A stretch of DNA of 64,000 bases from Petrocella sp024636985 (GTDB lineage: Bacteria; Bacillota; Clostridia; Lachnospirales; Vallitaleaceae): assembly GCA_024636985.1 (NCBI GenBank), contig JAGXFY010000052.1, positions 5,168 through 69,167 of the forward strand. The letters are read 5' to 3'. Numbering within the stretch: the stretch's first letter is position 1; each line of letters begins with the position of its first letter. Made by a program: the position numbers and the translations under genes. The notes beneath the pieces were generated by a model. The model was not told the origin of the DNA. It was given only the letters and a program-made list of their open reading frames with translations, and did not search any database. Positions 1 to 8,775 of the stretch are shown here, piece by piece.

Positions 1-196
1 CATGCAACCCATCGATTTTTTCATTTAATGCACTGTTAAACATATCATCAAAATATAAGCTTCTAATCAAATAACCATCCTTTATATGGTTTTTATCTAT
101 TTGGACCATTGGTGACAGTTTATTTGCAATTAGTTTATATTCCGCAGTGGTTATATAGTATTTCACTTCATATCTAGGTATCCCATTCATTGCCAT
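1..196 (-). CDS. VTC-domain protein (polyphosphate polymerase-like), N-terminal part only
   Basis: The gene runs off the left edge; about 65 N-terminal residues are visible. They read MAMNGIPRYEVKYYIT, then an IRSLYFDD motif near residues 45-52 and EKIDG near residues 60-64. This pattern (RYExKY, then YxIRSLYFDD, then EKxDG) is the N-terminal signature of bacterial VTC domains, the fold of polyphosphate polymerases. The ATG lies inside the 3' end of pelG in another frame, with a GAGG box about nine bases upstream, so it is translationally linked to the Pel operon. An alternative in-frame ATG lies two codons downstream. What such proteins do beside Pel genes is not known to me; catalytic residues further on are outside the window. 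Confidence 0.75.
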   Translation of the reverse strand, partial: MAMNGIPRYEVKYYITTAEYKLIANKLSPMVQIDKNHIKDGYLIRSLYFDDMFNSALNEKIDGLH

Positions 197-1670
197 AATT
201 TAAAGCCTCATTTTCTAATTTTGTTGTCATCAATTCATTTACCTCTTTATCCTTATCTACAAATTCTGTTCGACTTATACCAAAATTCTTAAGGAGATAA
301 ATGCTACAAAACAATCTATAATCCACCTCATTTAATAGACGTTTCAACTTAAAATAAGCAAATATCGTTCCAATCAAGCCGCCTGCTGCCATACCAATCC
401 CATAAAAAATTGTATCCATATAGACAGTAATTAAAGTACATCCCGAAACACTTAACAAAAACACAGTAGAAATCTGTAGTGCGCTGATATAGTCTTCAAA
501 ATAGTATAAGAATATGATAAAAAAGTTAATAATGATTGCAAAATAAAAGCCAAGGGCCAGTACTGGGAACATATCCATGATAATACCAGCAAAACCAAAC
601 AATGGCAATACAACAAATCCCACTCCAATCAATATCAACGTAACAAAAAGCTGTACTTCTGCAATAAATGCCAACCCTGAGATTACACTTCTAATCATTT
701 CTTTTTTTGCCACCTGAATCTCATCATAGCTTGCCCCAACAACAGCTTTACAATACTTCTGATAGGTTGAGTAAAAAGATGTTTCTACTTTCACAACAAA
801 TATTACCAACGCGGGAATATTAACCATCACAGCCAAGAATGTCGCCATATCATAGGAATAAGATAGTCGGTGTACATCTCCAACTAAAGAACCAACATCT
901 GAAAACCACATAATGAAATTATGGCTATATAAACCAACTATGTATACACCACCTGCAATGGCTAATGGAAGGTATGTTTTATAATAGGTAAGAAACTTAA
1001 AGTATGCTTTGGACTTACTATAAAAGAATTTCCTAATGGCATGTAATAAAACTGCTGCTGTTATACAAAATCCCAGAATCATGGCATACAAAATAGTTAA
1101 TAGTAAAGACAATTCAATGACAAAATATAAGAAAAAGGTGACTATGGCAAAAACGATGAACCCCATAACAAAGGCCCATGTAATTCTTATGTATTCCTTA
1201 ATCGCTGAGATATACGTCATCAATGTAAAAACCTGAACCATAATTAAGAGCAATAAATATCTAGCCAAAGAAAACCAAAAATCCATATTGCCAATGACAA
1301 AGTAAAAAACAGTAAAAACGATGCCTACAAACAAGGTAATAATTGCAGTAATACCATAAACACTGGGAAAGATTTCTTCTGTTTTTTCTTCATAAATCTT
1401 ATCCGCTATAAATCTTGATAAAATCGTCGTAAAAAAACTCGTAAATATTAGGCTAAAAACAAATGCATATAATATTGCAGCAGAGAGAAGCTCCCGTTGA
1501 GAAAAACTGGCATTCTGTTTGATCATAAACACTTGAATCCCCAACAACATAAATACAATGAGAATCATTGGACCTATTGTTGACATTGCAGCGTATGTGG
1601 CACCTCTAAATGATTGAAATACACTTTCTTTATGTAGTAGTTTTTTTAATTCAAAGCCAATACCTGCCAT
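174..1670 (-). CDS. pelG: PelG, Pel polysaccharide inner-membrane transporter
   Basis: 498 residues, about twelve hydrophobic membrane segments, and the characteristic PelG start MAGIGFELKKLL. PelG is a MATE/Wzx-like membrane protein that works with the glycosyltransferase PelF to move the nascent Pel chain (GalNAc/GalN-type) across the cytoplasmic membrane. It follows pelF by 15 bases in the same operon, and the VTC gene starts inside its 3' end. Length and start match the family. There is no outer-membrane exporter (PelB/PelC) nearby, as expected for a Gram-positive. Confidence 0.9.
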   Translation of the reverse strand: MAGIGFELKKLLHKESVFQSFRGATYAAMSTIGPMILIVFMLLGIQVFMIKQNASFSQRELLSAAILYAFVFSLIFTSFFTTILSRFIADKIYEEKTEEIFPSVYGITAIITLFVGIVFTVFYFVIGNMDFWFSLARYLLLLIMVQVFTLMTYISAIKEYIRITWAFVMGFIVFAIVTFFLYFVIELSLLLTILYAMILGFCITAAVLLHAIRKFFYSKSKAYFKFLTYYKTYLPLAIAGGVYIVGLYSHNFIMWFSDVGSLVGDVHRLSYSYDMATFLAVMVNIPALVIFVVKVETSFYSTYQKYCKAVVGASYDEIQVAKKEMIRSVISGLAFIAEVQLFVTLILIGVGFVVLPLFGFAGIIMDMFPVLALGFYFAIIINFFIIFLYYFEDYISALQISTVFLLSVSGCTLITVYMDTIFYGIGMAAGGLIGTIFAYFKLKRLLNEVDYRLFCSIYLLKNFGISRTEFVDKDKEVNELMTTKLENEALNYGNEWDT

Positions 1671-1685
1671 AATTAACCCCTATTT

Positions 1686-3110
1686 CTATTTAAATCTTCG
1701 AGTTGGATTGCCATTGCTCTCATAGAGTTCCCTGTATTTTTGCAAAAAATGCTCTTGTCTATATAATTGATCTGCTCTAGCTCTTCCATTTGCACCCATT
1801 TCTTTTCGAAGATTCTTGTTCTTACATAGTTTTACAATGTTGTTTGACATCTCTTCTGAATCCATTACCGTCATAACGTAACCTGCCTGCCCCAGTTCGT
1901 CTCCTGCCATACCGTACAATAGTTCTCGACATGATCCAACGTCTGTTGAAATCCAAGGCTTCCCAGCAGCCATACCTTCCAATATTGCAAGAGGTTGTCC
2001 TTCACTTAGACTAGACAGGACTAAAATATCCATACTACCAAGATAATTCTTTATATCTACTTGACCGGTAAATATAACGTCTTTTGCACCAAGCATACTA
2101 ACCAAGGACGTACATTCTTTAACATATTCTAGATCCACATCTAGGGTACCCATAATATAAAATTTTGCATTTGGTATTTTTTGCTTTGTCAAATGAAAGG
2201 CGATGATCATCGTTTTGACATCTTTTATTGGAACCACTCTTATAATAGCGCCCACATTCATTTGACTTCTATCCAGAAAATCTTCCTTTAAATTTTGAAA
2301 TGCATCAAATTTAATACCGTTCGGAATAATCATGCTTTTTCCCATATCAGCACCAAGTTCATGTTGAATCTGCTGACTTGTGCCAAACAAAGATACTATT
2401 GAGTCTGAAAAGTCATAACAACACTTGGAAATTTTGGTAAAGTGTTCAATCCATAAATTTTTATAGATGCCCTTAATCCAATCTGCTTTGATAATTTCTT
2501 CTTCCCGTTCTCTTGTATAGATCCCATGTTCCGATAATATTAAAGGCTTCCCATCTCTATGTTTTGCCATACACCCTTGAATACCCGCATACCCTGTTGA
2601 TAGTGAATGGTAGATATCTGCATCGTCAACTGGTTCAACCATCACATTGAACATAGGTAAATACATGGATCGCATTGTCCACAAATAGTCTGAGAACACA
2701 ATACGTGACCCCAGTAATTGATAGGCACTAACAACCACATCATAGAAGTCTTTGCTCATTAGCAGTGAACGAATATCTAGGTTTGGATGTGTGCCAAAAA
2801 AATCGAATAAAGTTGCCCAATCAACTCCATCTTTAGATAATAAGGAAACCATTGCTTCTTTTACTGCTGGCTGAAGTTTCTTATTTTTTTTAATTTTGCG
2901 TTTAGAGCCTTCCAAAAAAACACTTCTGATTTGTGTGATATTTGGAAGACGCTCATATTTCAATTCACCTTGTAGTTCTTTATTAATTGATATGGTATGC
3001 AAATGAAAATTATATTCTTTTAACCCGCCTATCAACATCTGTGCCCAAGATGAAACCCCACCTGCAACATAAGGATAACTGCCTTCACATATTAAACATA
3101 TATTCATCAT
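1686..3110 (-). CDS. pelF: PelF, GT4-family glycosyltransferase of Pel synthesis
   Basis: 474 residues, a cytoplasmic GT-B glycosyltransferase. The N-terminus MMNICLICEGSYPYVAGGVS is typical of PelF. EHGIYTRERE (194-203) and the donor-site segment SEGQPLAILEG (369-379, an E-x7-E motif) followed by DVGSCRELL are visible. PelF polymerises the Pel backbone from a UDP-HexNAc donor and partners with PelG. The ATG overlaps the stop of the upstream gene as ATGA, with GGAGG just upstream, so translation is coupled. A second ATG directly follows the first and is equally plausible as start. Confidence 0.9.
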   Translation of the reverse strand: MMNICLICEGSYPYVAGGVSSWAQMLIGGLKEYNFHLHTISINKELQGELKYERLPNITQIRSVFLEGSKRKIKKNKKLQPAVKEAMVSLLSKDGVDWATLFDFFGTHPNLDIRSLLMSKDFYDVVVSAYQLLGSRIVFSDYLWTMRSMYLPMFNVMVEPVDDADIYHSLSTGYAGIQGCMAKHRDGKPLILSEHGIYTREREEEIIKADWIKGIYKNLWIEHFTKISKCCYDFSDSIVSLFGTSQQIQHELGADMGKSMIIPNGIKFDAFQNLKEDFLDRSQMNVGAIIRVVPIKDVKTMIIAFHLTKQKIPNAKFYIMGTLDVDLEYVKECTSLVSMLGAKDVIFTGQVDIKNYLGSMDILVLSSLSEGQPLAILEGMAAGKPWISTDVGSCRELLYGMAGDELGQAGYVMTVMDSEEMSNNIVKLCKNKNLRKEMGANGRARADQLYRQEHFLQKYRELYESNGNPTRRFK

Positions 3111-4894
3111 TTATCCTCCAGCATTACTGTAAAAGTATTGGTTGATGCAGTGATTAAATAATGGCGCTCATTTATTTTGTCAATTGTGTACGCTTTAGAT
3201 GGTCTAACCTTTTTATCTGTTTTGAGCATGTATGACATCTGATTCTTAATGCCAATAACATTCACTTCTAGATTGCTTCCATCAAAATTATAGGTCAAAT
3301 CAAGGGCATCCTGATCGATTTCTCTTTGTGCTGCTTCAGAAATGGTCGTAAAGTCGATCCAATTATAATCATCATTCATTTGTTCCATAAGCTGACTATA
3401 GTCTTTCGTAATATCTTCCCAAAGCCTTGGAACTTCAAGAGATTCATTTTCAAAGAGCATCTGCCAAAAACTTAACTGATGTGATACTACACCAAGTGAA
3501 TTGCCAAACGTTGTTATCAAAAAATTTTCATATGAATCAATCTTATAACCCTTGGAAATAATTGGGAACCAGACGGTATTGGCTTCTACATCAAAAGATT
3601 TAACTAGCTGGGATGCCTCATTCCCTTCTAGAGCTAGAGAAATAATTGAAGGATTCAGCGATTTTCTGACAGACTTAAGACCCCTCTGTGTCAACACGCC
3701 ATTGGGGGCAATGTAGCTCCTTATCTCATAACTCTTGAAGGTATAATCCGTAAATTCCTTCATATATTGAAGCCCTTCATCCATATTAGAGGTCGACCAT
3801 TTAACAACATTTTCATAGACATCTTCTTCCGTAATTAAAGCAACAGGGCTATAACCCGATATTGCAAGTTCATTTTCCTGTCGTAAAAGATCAAGTCCAT
3901 AGTAGGCAAAACTAGAAGCATCTTGTCCAGCTATATTGAAGGGCGCTTCTGTTACTAATTGTTTGTCACCATACATACCTGCAGTATATTTGATACCATA
4001 AGTATCTGCTATTTTCATCATATCTGGCCACCATATATCTCTAATGAACCCTTCAATGTCTCTAGAATAATAAGTACGTAACCAATTAAGGTTGCCTTCC
4101 ATTGATAAGGGGTAACCCTCCAACATAAAAACAGCCCCATTTATGACAGGATAGAAACTGATATCATCAAAGTGTGTGACTGTTTTCACAAGAAGACCTG
4201 CACATCCATTTTGAGCAAAATAATTACCATTTGCGACTAAAACCCGCCCATTACCGACAACGTAGTCCCACAACAGAGGATTTCCATCCTTATCCGTTAT
4301 ATAGACCATACAACTTTCTAGTAATCTCGTATACAGCGACTGACTGATCCACGGTGTATGTTCAACCTCAAGGCTTTCTTCCCCGATAAACCCGCCCTGA
4401 ATTTTAAAGCTACTTGAAATAAAACCTTCACCATATTCATAGATACCGAATGTTCTTTTAATTGAATTCAGGGTTACGCCACTACTAAAAGTGCTAAGAA
4501 AAAGTACATCCCCACCTTGGTCAAGATAGTCCAATAGTATTTCTAAATCCCCAATATTTTCTAACACACCTGTTGTGATAATCAATAAATCTACATCATC
4601 CAAAGAACTCTGGGTCAATTCACCAACTACTGAATAGTCCTTTTTGACGAAATTTAAAGCATCTTCTGTTTTTTCTAATATTTTTTCTGATAAAACAGAA
4701 CCATACTCCACGATAACTAAGGTATTTTTATTAACAAGGGCTTTTTTATCTATTTCATTAGCAAAAATCAATGTATCTACCCTATTCTTTGGATGCGTCC
4801 AGCTAACAACGGTTCCCATTCGAAGCAACTGAAACCCGATGGTAAACACTAGTGCAATAATAATTGGAATTATCAATCTTCTCATTTTATTCAT
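3107..4894 (-). CDS. DUF2194/PelA-deacetylase-like secreted protein, probably membrane-anchored
   Basis: 595 residues with one N-terminal membrane segment (7-27) and the rest predicted outside. Residues 55-240 resemble a class I glutamine-amidotransferase-like fold (VDLLIITTGV, LDYLDQGGDVLFL). Residues 250-480 follow a polysaccharide-deacetylase (CE4/NodB-like) pattern. It occupies the place of the PelA deacetylase in Gram-positive pel clusters. The metal-binding residues seem to be missing: the expected Asp region reads MLEGYP (257-262), the expected H-x-Y-x-H region reads SGYSP (346-350), and the last motif reads GVVSHQLS (468-475). YIAPNG (395-400) resembles the CE4 substrate-loop motif. 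It may bind rather than deacetylate the polymer. Confidence 0.65.
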   Translation of the reverse strand: MNKMRRLIIPIIIALVFTIGFQLLRMGTVVSWTHPKNRVDTLIFANEIDKKALVNKNTLVIVEYGSVLSEKILEKTEDALNFVKKDYSVVGELTQSSLDDVDLLIITTGVLENIGDLEILLDYLDQGGDVLFLSTFSSGVTLNSIKRTFGIYEYGEGFISSSFKIQGGFIGEESLEVEHTPWISQSLYTRLLESCMVYITDKDGNPLLWDYVVGNGRVLVANGNYFAQNGCAGLLVKTVTHFDDISFYPVINGAVFMLEGYPLSMEGNLNWLRTYYSRDIEGFIRDIWWPDMMKIADTYGIKYTAGMYGDKQLVTEAPFNIAGQDASSFAYYGLDLLRQENELAISGYSPVALITEEDVYENVVKWSTSNMDEGLQYMKEFTDYTFKSYEIRSYIAPNGVLTQRGLKSVRKSLNPSIISLALEGNEASQLVKSFDVEANTVWFPIISKGYKIDSYENFLITTFGNSLGVVSHQLSFWQMLFENESLEVPRLWEDITKDYSQLMEQMNDDYNWIDFTTISEAAQREIDQDALDLTYNFDGSNLEVNVIGIKNQMSYMLKTDKKVRPSKAYTIDKINERHYLITASTNTFTVMLEDK

Positions 4895-4897
4895 AAG

Positions 4898-5803
4898 CTA
4901 CCTATTTGACCAACGACGAACTAACTTCCAAGTACTATTTGACAATTGTATACTTGAAGCCATCAGGTCATTGAGACTTTCTGTAAATTTTTGATTGTTT
5001 TTCTGTCTGAAATATACATCCAACTTTAATACATATGGTATTTCAGACCTAGGAAATTTATCCATAAATTGTCGACACCATTTTAGAGCATCATCATAAT
5101 CTTTGAATCTTATGAATATCTCTACAATATTTTCCAAATCTTTTTCTACTATTAATTCAGGGTATTGCTCCATTAATTTTTTAAAGACTTCCACATATAC
5201 CCCTTTGTACTTTTCCAAATCCTTATTAGTCAGTCGTTCATTCTGGATATAATCTAACAAAACTTGAAGATAATTTCCCATGATTTTAGGATCGCTTGGG
5301 TTATCTTCATATGACTGCCAAAGCCTTCTTAATTTTTTGGTACGAGCTCTACTAAGTTCAAATAAAGACGATGCCACATAATGGGTTGTTTCTACATCGC
5401 CATTGTCTAGTGACTCTAACATAAACGTAGCAAAACCTTCCATTTTTGAATGGTCAACCTTTAAAAAATCTAATATAACCCGACGTTTATCGGTATTACT
5501 ACTAACTGCAAGGACCTCGGCTATCGGCACTACGTTAAGTTCTTCATCTTCATTAGGCAACTGTTTATAGCTGGATTTGTCAATTTTTGCCATTAGTTCA
5601 TCTTGATCAAAGTAGGCAACTTTATGATCAAAAAGACTTAAGATATCCATAACCAAATAAGACAAAAATCCTATTCCAGGTAACATAAGAACCACAGCAC
5701 CCCTACACAGACCTAGGTACCTATCCTTTATTACAAGTACAATTGTATAAATAATCGTTAATACTATATGAACAATCAAAAATAACCCAAGATAATTTGT
5801 CAT
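4898..5803 (-). CDS. pelE: PelE-like membrane/TPR protein
   Basis: About 301 residues from the ATG that overlaps the upstream stop as ATGA; a longer reading starts at 5818. Two N-terminal membrane helices (LGLFLIVHIVLTIIYTIVLV and AVVLMLPGIGFLSYLVMDIL) precede a long helical cytoplasmic part with TPR-like spacing (for example DYDDALKWCRQFMDKFPRSE). PelE in Pseudomonas has the same layout of two helices plus tetratricopeptide repeats, and helps assemble the PelD-PelG synthase complex. The call rests on layout and operon position (between PelD-like and PelA-like genes), not on strong sequence motifs. Confidence 0.65.
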   Translation of the reverse strand: MTNYLGLFLIVHIVLTIIYTIVLVIKDRYLGLCRGAVVLMLPGIGFLSYLVMDILSLFDHKVAYFDQDELMAKIDKSSYKQLPNEDEELNVVPIAEVLAVSSNTDKRRVILDFLKVDHSKMEGFATFMLESLDNGDVETTHYVASSLFELSRARTKKLRRLWQSYEDNPSDPKIMGNYLQVLLDYIQNERLTNKDLEKYKGVYVEVFKKLMEQYPELIVEKDLENIVEIFIRFKDYDDALKWCRQFMDKFPRSEIPYVLKLDVYFRQKNNQKFTESLNDLMASSIQLSNSTWKLVRRWSNR

Positions 5804-7950
5804 AATACCACTTCGCATTCCACTCCACCATCTAAGAAGCGTTGAAGTATAGATTCACTGAAATCCATATTAGCATTAGATAGTATACATTCAACATCAC
5901 CATAATTATTAATTCCAACATAGTCTGTGTCACGTAACAATTTTGTTAGTCTAAGAGATAATTGAGGTAGCTCTTCTTTTGTGACAACTTTAAGCAACAG
6001 AAACTCTGCCATATCCTTCTCAGCTAAACTTGTTACTGTTTCAAGTATTTCAATATAAAATGAGGTTTTAAGAATTTCTGTATCTTCAATAAACCGTTCA
6101 CTTTGTGTGATTAGAATATACTCATTCGCACGTTCTAGATTTTTTGAAATGAGAAGTGCCAATGTTCTGAATTTGATTTTGAAATAGTTTGTCATTTCCT
6201 TTAACGGCATGTTCCATAAGAAAATTATCGCAATTGGTTCACCACCACTTATTACAGGCGCTGCCATCATAGGCATACCTGGCTTAAAGTTTAAGTTTGT
6301 GTAAACCACTTGTTCTTCTAACATATTTTCTAACTCTGGGTAGTCATTAATAGCCACTGTACGGCCAAATGATTTCCCCTCTTGACATGTTGCACTATGT
6401 AAACGCATATATTTATTTTGACTAACTCTGTAGATGGATACATCTGAGCAATTCATTATTCTCTTAAGTACATTTGGAATTTTCTCATAGATTTCTGCAG
6501 GTTCTACGGCATCTAATTGATCAATCACACTGTATAACTTTCCAAAACTATCTTTGTAACCAGATATGTGTTCCAATAATTGATTCTTAATATTGACATT
6601 CATATCACTGATTTGCTCAATATCCAATTTGTCTTTTTCCATTTGAATGATTGTCTCTGATTTCACTCTCACCAATTCTCTGTATCGATCAACAGTGTAG
6701 CTGATGATTGCCCATATTAAAAAATACTGGATTATAATCAGTATATTGTTCACATCAAAGAAAGAATTGACAAGGTCATACCCATTATAGAATTTGAAGC
6801 CTATCAAAAAAACACTAGAAAAAACAGCAGACAGCAAACTTATAGAAATTCGATGGGTCACAGATACAACTGCAATATATAATATAAATATATTAACTGA
6901 CTGCAATACATAGGAATCGCTATATAAGAGATAAAAGATTGCAACCAAAAGAAATAGAATTGGTACCTCTAACATTAAAAATATTCGGCCTAAAATACGT
7001 GGTAAATCGAATTTAGAATCATCTTCCCCGTGTCTTTCATTCTTCTTTTTTATCACCGCCTCTTTAATTTGGCCTTGATTATGATTAATCGAAAGTAATA
7101 GACCTTCTTGACAACTATATTTCGGAGACCATTCCAATTCATTTTTTATGCGTTTGGTGCTTAAGATTAACTCAAGGTCTTCACCATAAGTAAAGGTCGA
7201 TAAACTATCCTTAGCAATTATATGCTTCATTATATTGCCAAAGGCTTCATAGGTTAACTGTTCATCTCCAGCAACGTTATATATACCACCCGCTACCAAA
7301 TCAAAGGACTTAATCATCGCATCAACAAAATCATTAACATGAACAGGATTCCCTATCCTAAAGGGAACCCTAACATCCTCATTTTCTTTAATATCAGCTA
7401 GTGTTGACAGCTGATCAAAGCTATTCCAAGAAGTTTCTGACATCTCACCGTAGACGGGTGCCGCTCTAAGAATAACCCCTATTTTTCGGGAATAGTCCGA
7501 CCACCTTTGAACAAGTTCTTCAGCCTCTAAAAGCCAATGGTTCCTTAAAGATTCCGCTTTCAGGTCCATAGTTTCAATGCATTCTATAGCGTCTCCTATG
7601 CTTTCATAGACTTCATAACTTGAAAGATAGATAAATCTACTGACAGAAGAATCAATTGATAGATTCAGAATATTAACAAGCTCAAATAGATGTTTTGCTC
7701 CATGATGGTCAGGCTTAAATGACCCTTCATAATACCCTGTATAGATAACCATATCTGGGCTAAACTCATAAAATGCTTTCACTGCAGTCCGGCTTGTGAA
7801 CTCACTATTATAATTCACATCATTAATGTCAATTGATTTTAAGGACTTATTGTCGCCATAATTAGCATGAACCTCATGGCCTTCTTTCCTTAAACGTTTA
7901 ATGATACTTATTATTAGGCCACACTTTTTACCCATAACCAAAATTTTCAT
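5800..7950 (-). CDS. pelD: SDR-PelD fusion: degenerate sugar epimerase domain plus membrane c-di-GMP receptor
   Basis: 716 residues. Residues 1-290 have the fold pattern of an extended SDR/NAD-dependent sugar epimerase (RFIYLSSYEVY at 105-115, PVYGE 165-169, NPVHVNDFVDA 201-211). The Rossmann glycine motif is altered (MGKKCGLII) and no Tyr-x3-Lys is found around 136-145. Four membrane helices lie at 316-425, then a coiled coil, a GAF-like domain (about 480-605) and a degenerate GGDEF domain ending the protein. The last keeps RDTD (673-676) five residues before NYGDV (682-686), the spacing of the RxxD inhibitory site that binds c-di-GMP in Pseudomonas PelD. It heads the operon and probably switches synthesis on. 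Confidence 0.8.
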   Translation of the reverse strand: MKILVMGKKCGLIISIIKRLRKEGHEVHANYGDNKSLKSIDINDVNYNSEFTSRTAVKAFYEFSPDMVIYTGYYEGSFKPDHHGAKHLFELVNILNLSIDSSVSRFIYLSSYEVYESIGDAIECIETMDLKAESLRNHWLLEAEELVQRWSDYSRKIGVILRAAPVYGEMSETSWNSFDQLSTLADIKENEDVRVPFRIGNPVHVNDFVDAMIKSFDLVAGGIYNVAGDEQLTYEAFGNIMKHIIAKDSLSTFTYGEDLELILSTKRIKNELEWSPKYSCQEGLLLSINHNQGQIKEAVIKKKNERHGEDDSKFDLPRILGRIFLMLEVPILFLLVAIFYLLYSDSYVLQSVNIFILYIAVVSVTHRISISLLSAVFSSVFLIGFKFYNGYDLVNSFFDVNNILIIIQYFLIWAIISYTVDRYRELVRVKSETIIQMEKDKLDIEQISDMNVNIKNQLLEHISGYKDSFGKLYSVIDQLDAVEPAEIYEKIPNVLKRIMNCSDVSIYRVSQNKYMRLHSATCQEGKSFGRTVAINDYPELENMLEEQVVYTNLNFKPGMPMMAAPVISGGEPIAIIFLWNMPLKEMTNYFKIKFRTLALLISKNLERANEYILITQSERFIEDTEILKTSFYIEILETVTSLAEKDMAEFLLLKVVTKEELPQLSLRLTKLLRDTDYVGINNYGDVECILSNANMDFSESILQRFLDGGVECEVVL

Positions 7951-8122
7951 ATTTAACCTTTCTTAACAACTAAAGATACCAAGATTTACGCATCTTATGA
8001 CAATGTGTAATTGGTACTTGATCCATGGGTCACCATATCATAAGCTAGCGCTTTTATTTATACAAAAATTTGAATGTTTAAGTTATAAAGATCAATACAA
8101 TTAACGATCTATAATATATTAG

Positions 8123-8232
8123 CCATTATATCTTATAGGTATATTACCCTGTAACTGTAGCTATTGTCAACTGATTAACCATAATATCTATAGGTATATC
8201 ATCTTATAACTGATGCTATTGTCAATTGATTC
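8123..8232. repeat. imperfect tandem repeat, two units of about 55 bp
   Basis: Unit 1 is 8123-8178 and unit 2 is 8179-8232. Both begin CCATWATATC, share TATAGGTATAT and end GCTATTGTCAAYTGATT, with one single-base gap and scattered substitutions. They lie about 170-280 bp upstream of the pel operon start, where they could be duplicated regulatory sequence. Function unknown. Confidence 0.7.
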
Positions 8233-8256
8233 AAGTTTTCCAAGAAATGAATACTG

Positions 8257-8305
8257 TTAATAATCTATTGCAGGAGCAAAAGAGACGTTTACCCTAGATT
8301 ATTAA
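8257..8305. repeat. 11-bp inverted repeat with 27-nt loop
   Basis: TTAATAATCTA at 8257-8267 is matched by TAGATTATTAA at 8295-8305. The loop contains GCAGGAGC. There is no U-run after either arm, so it does not look like an intrinsic terminator. It could be a protein site or part of an untranslated RNA. Confidence 0.5.
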
Positions 8306-8398
8306 TTAGGTTGGTGTTCTATGTTGTCTAGCCCTCATAATAAACTGATATTTTTCCTTTAACTCATATCTTTCTTTCAATTCGTCTCTCTGACACCA

Positions 8399-8527
8399 TT
8401 ATAAAATCCATGAGTTAGGAAATTTATCTTTATAATAACACCTCTTACATACCATATAATCATTACATCTAATCGTATATTTTTGTAATTCGTAAATACT
8501 CGGTTTTTTATTAGAATTTTTCATCAT
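8399..8527 (-). CDS. possible 42-residue Cys-rich small protein
   Basis: A minus-strand ORF starts ATGATG with AGAGAG a few bases upstream and ends TAA. It would encode a basic peptide with three cysteines (21, 27, 30; core RCNDYMVCKRC) and an aromatic tail ending SWIL. It resembles no family I know. The coding evidence is only the start/RBS and the clustered cysteines; it may be chance. Confidence 0.25.
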   Translation of the reverse strand: MMKNSNKKPSIYELQKYTIRCNDYMVCKRCYYKDKFPNSWIL

Positions 8528-8634
8528 AATCGATCTCTCTTTTTTAATATGTTTTATCTTTTAGGTATAATCGTTATTGTCGTCTAAGCGGTCTACTTAT
8601 AACCGTCCTTTTCTGTTTCCTTTCTGTTCCATAA

Positions 8635-8704
8635 AAAAACACCTTTCTTATTACGATTTATGGTTTCTCGACAAAACTCATACCATCATAACTTAGGTGT
8701 TTTT
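8635..8704 (-). terminator. hairpin terminator after the yneA-like gene
   Basis: AAAAACACCT (8635-8644) pairs with AGGTGTTTTT (8695-8704), enclosing an inner ATGGT/ACCAT hairpin. On the minus strand the stem is followed by a U-run, and it lies about 70 bp past the yneA-like stop. The plus strand also has a U-rich tail, so it may work both ways. Confidence 0.55.
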
Positions 8705-8775
8705 CTTTTTCTTATTTTTCCGAATGTATCTTTATACTAACTACTCGTTTTTCTTTTAATTCATCAGCGATATAA

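Larger units (their letters stand above)
7951..8775. other. 825-bp gap between the pel operon and the yneA-like gene
   Basis: AT-rich. It holds the presumed promoter/leader of the pel operon (minus strand), a tandem repeat pair at 8123-8232, an 11-bp inverted repeat (8257-8267/8295-8305), a possible 42-codon ORF (8399-8527, minus) and a terminator-like hairpin (8635-8704). I looked for conserved c-di-GMP-I riboswitch strings on the minus strand ahead of pelD and saw none. No clear sigma-A promoter pair for pelD was found. Confidence 0.6.

Noticed and set aside
7951..8122. c-di-GMP riboswitch ahead of the pel operon
   Set aside because: I looked for GEMM-type conserved strings (such as GACGCAAAG) on the minus strand and found none; a covariance search would be needed to exclude a divergent class.
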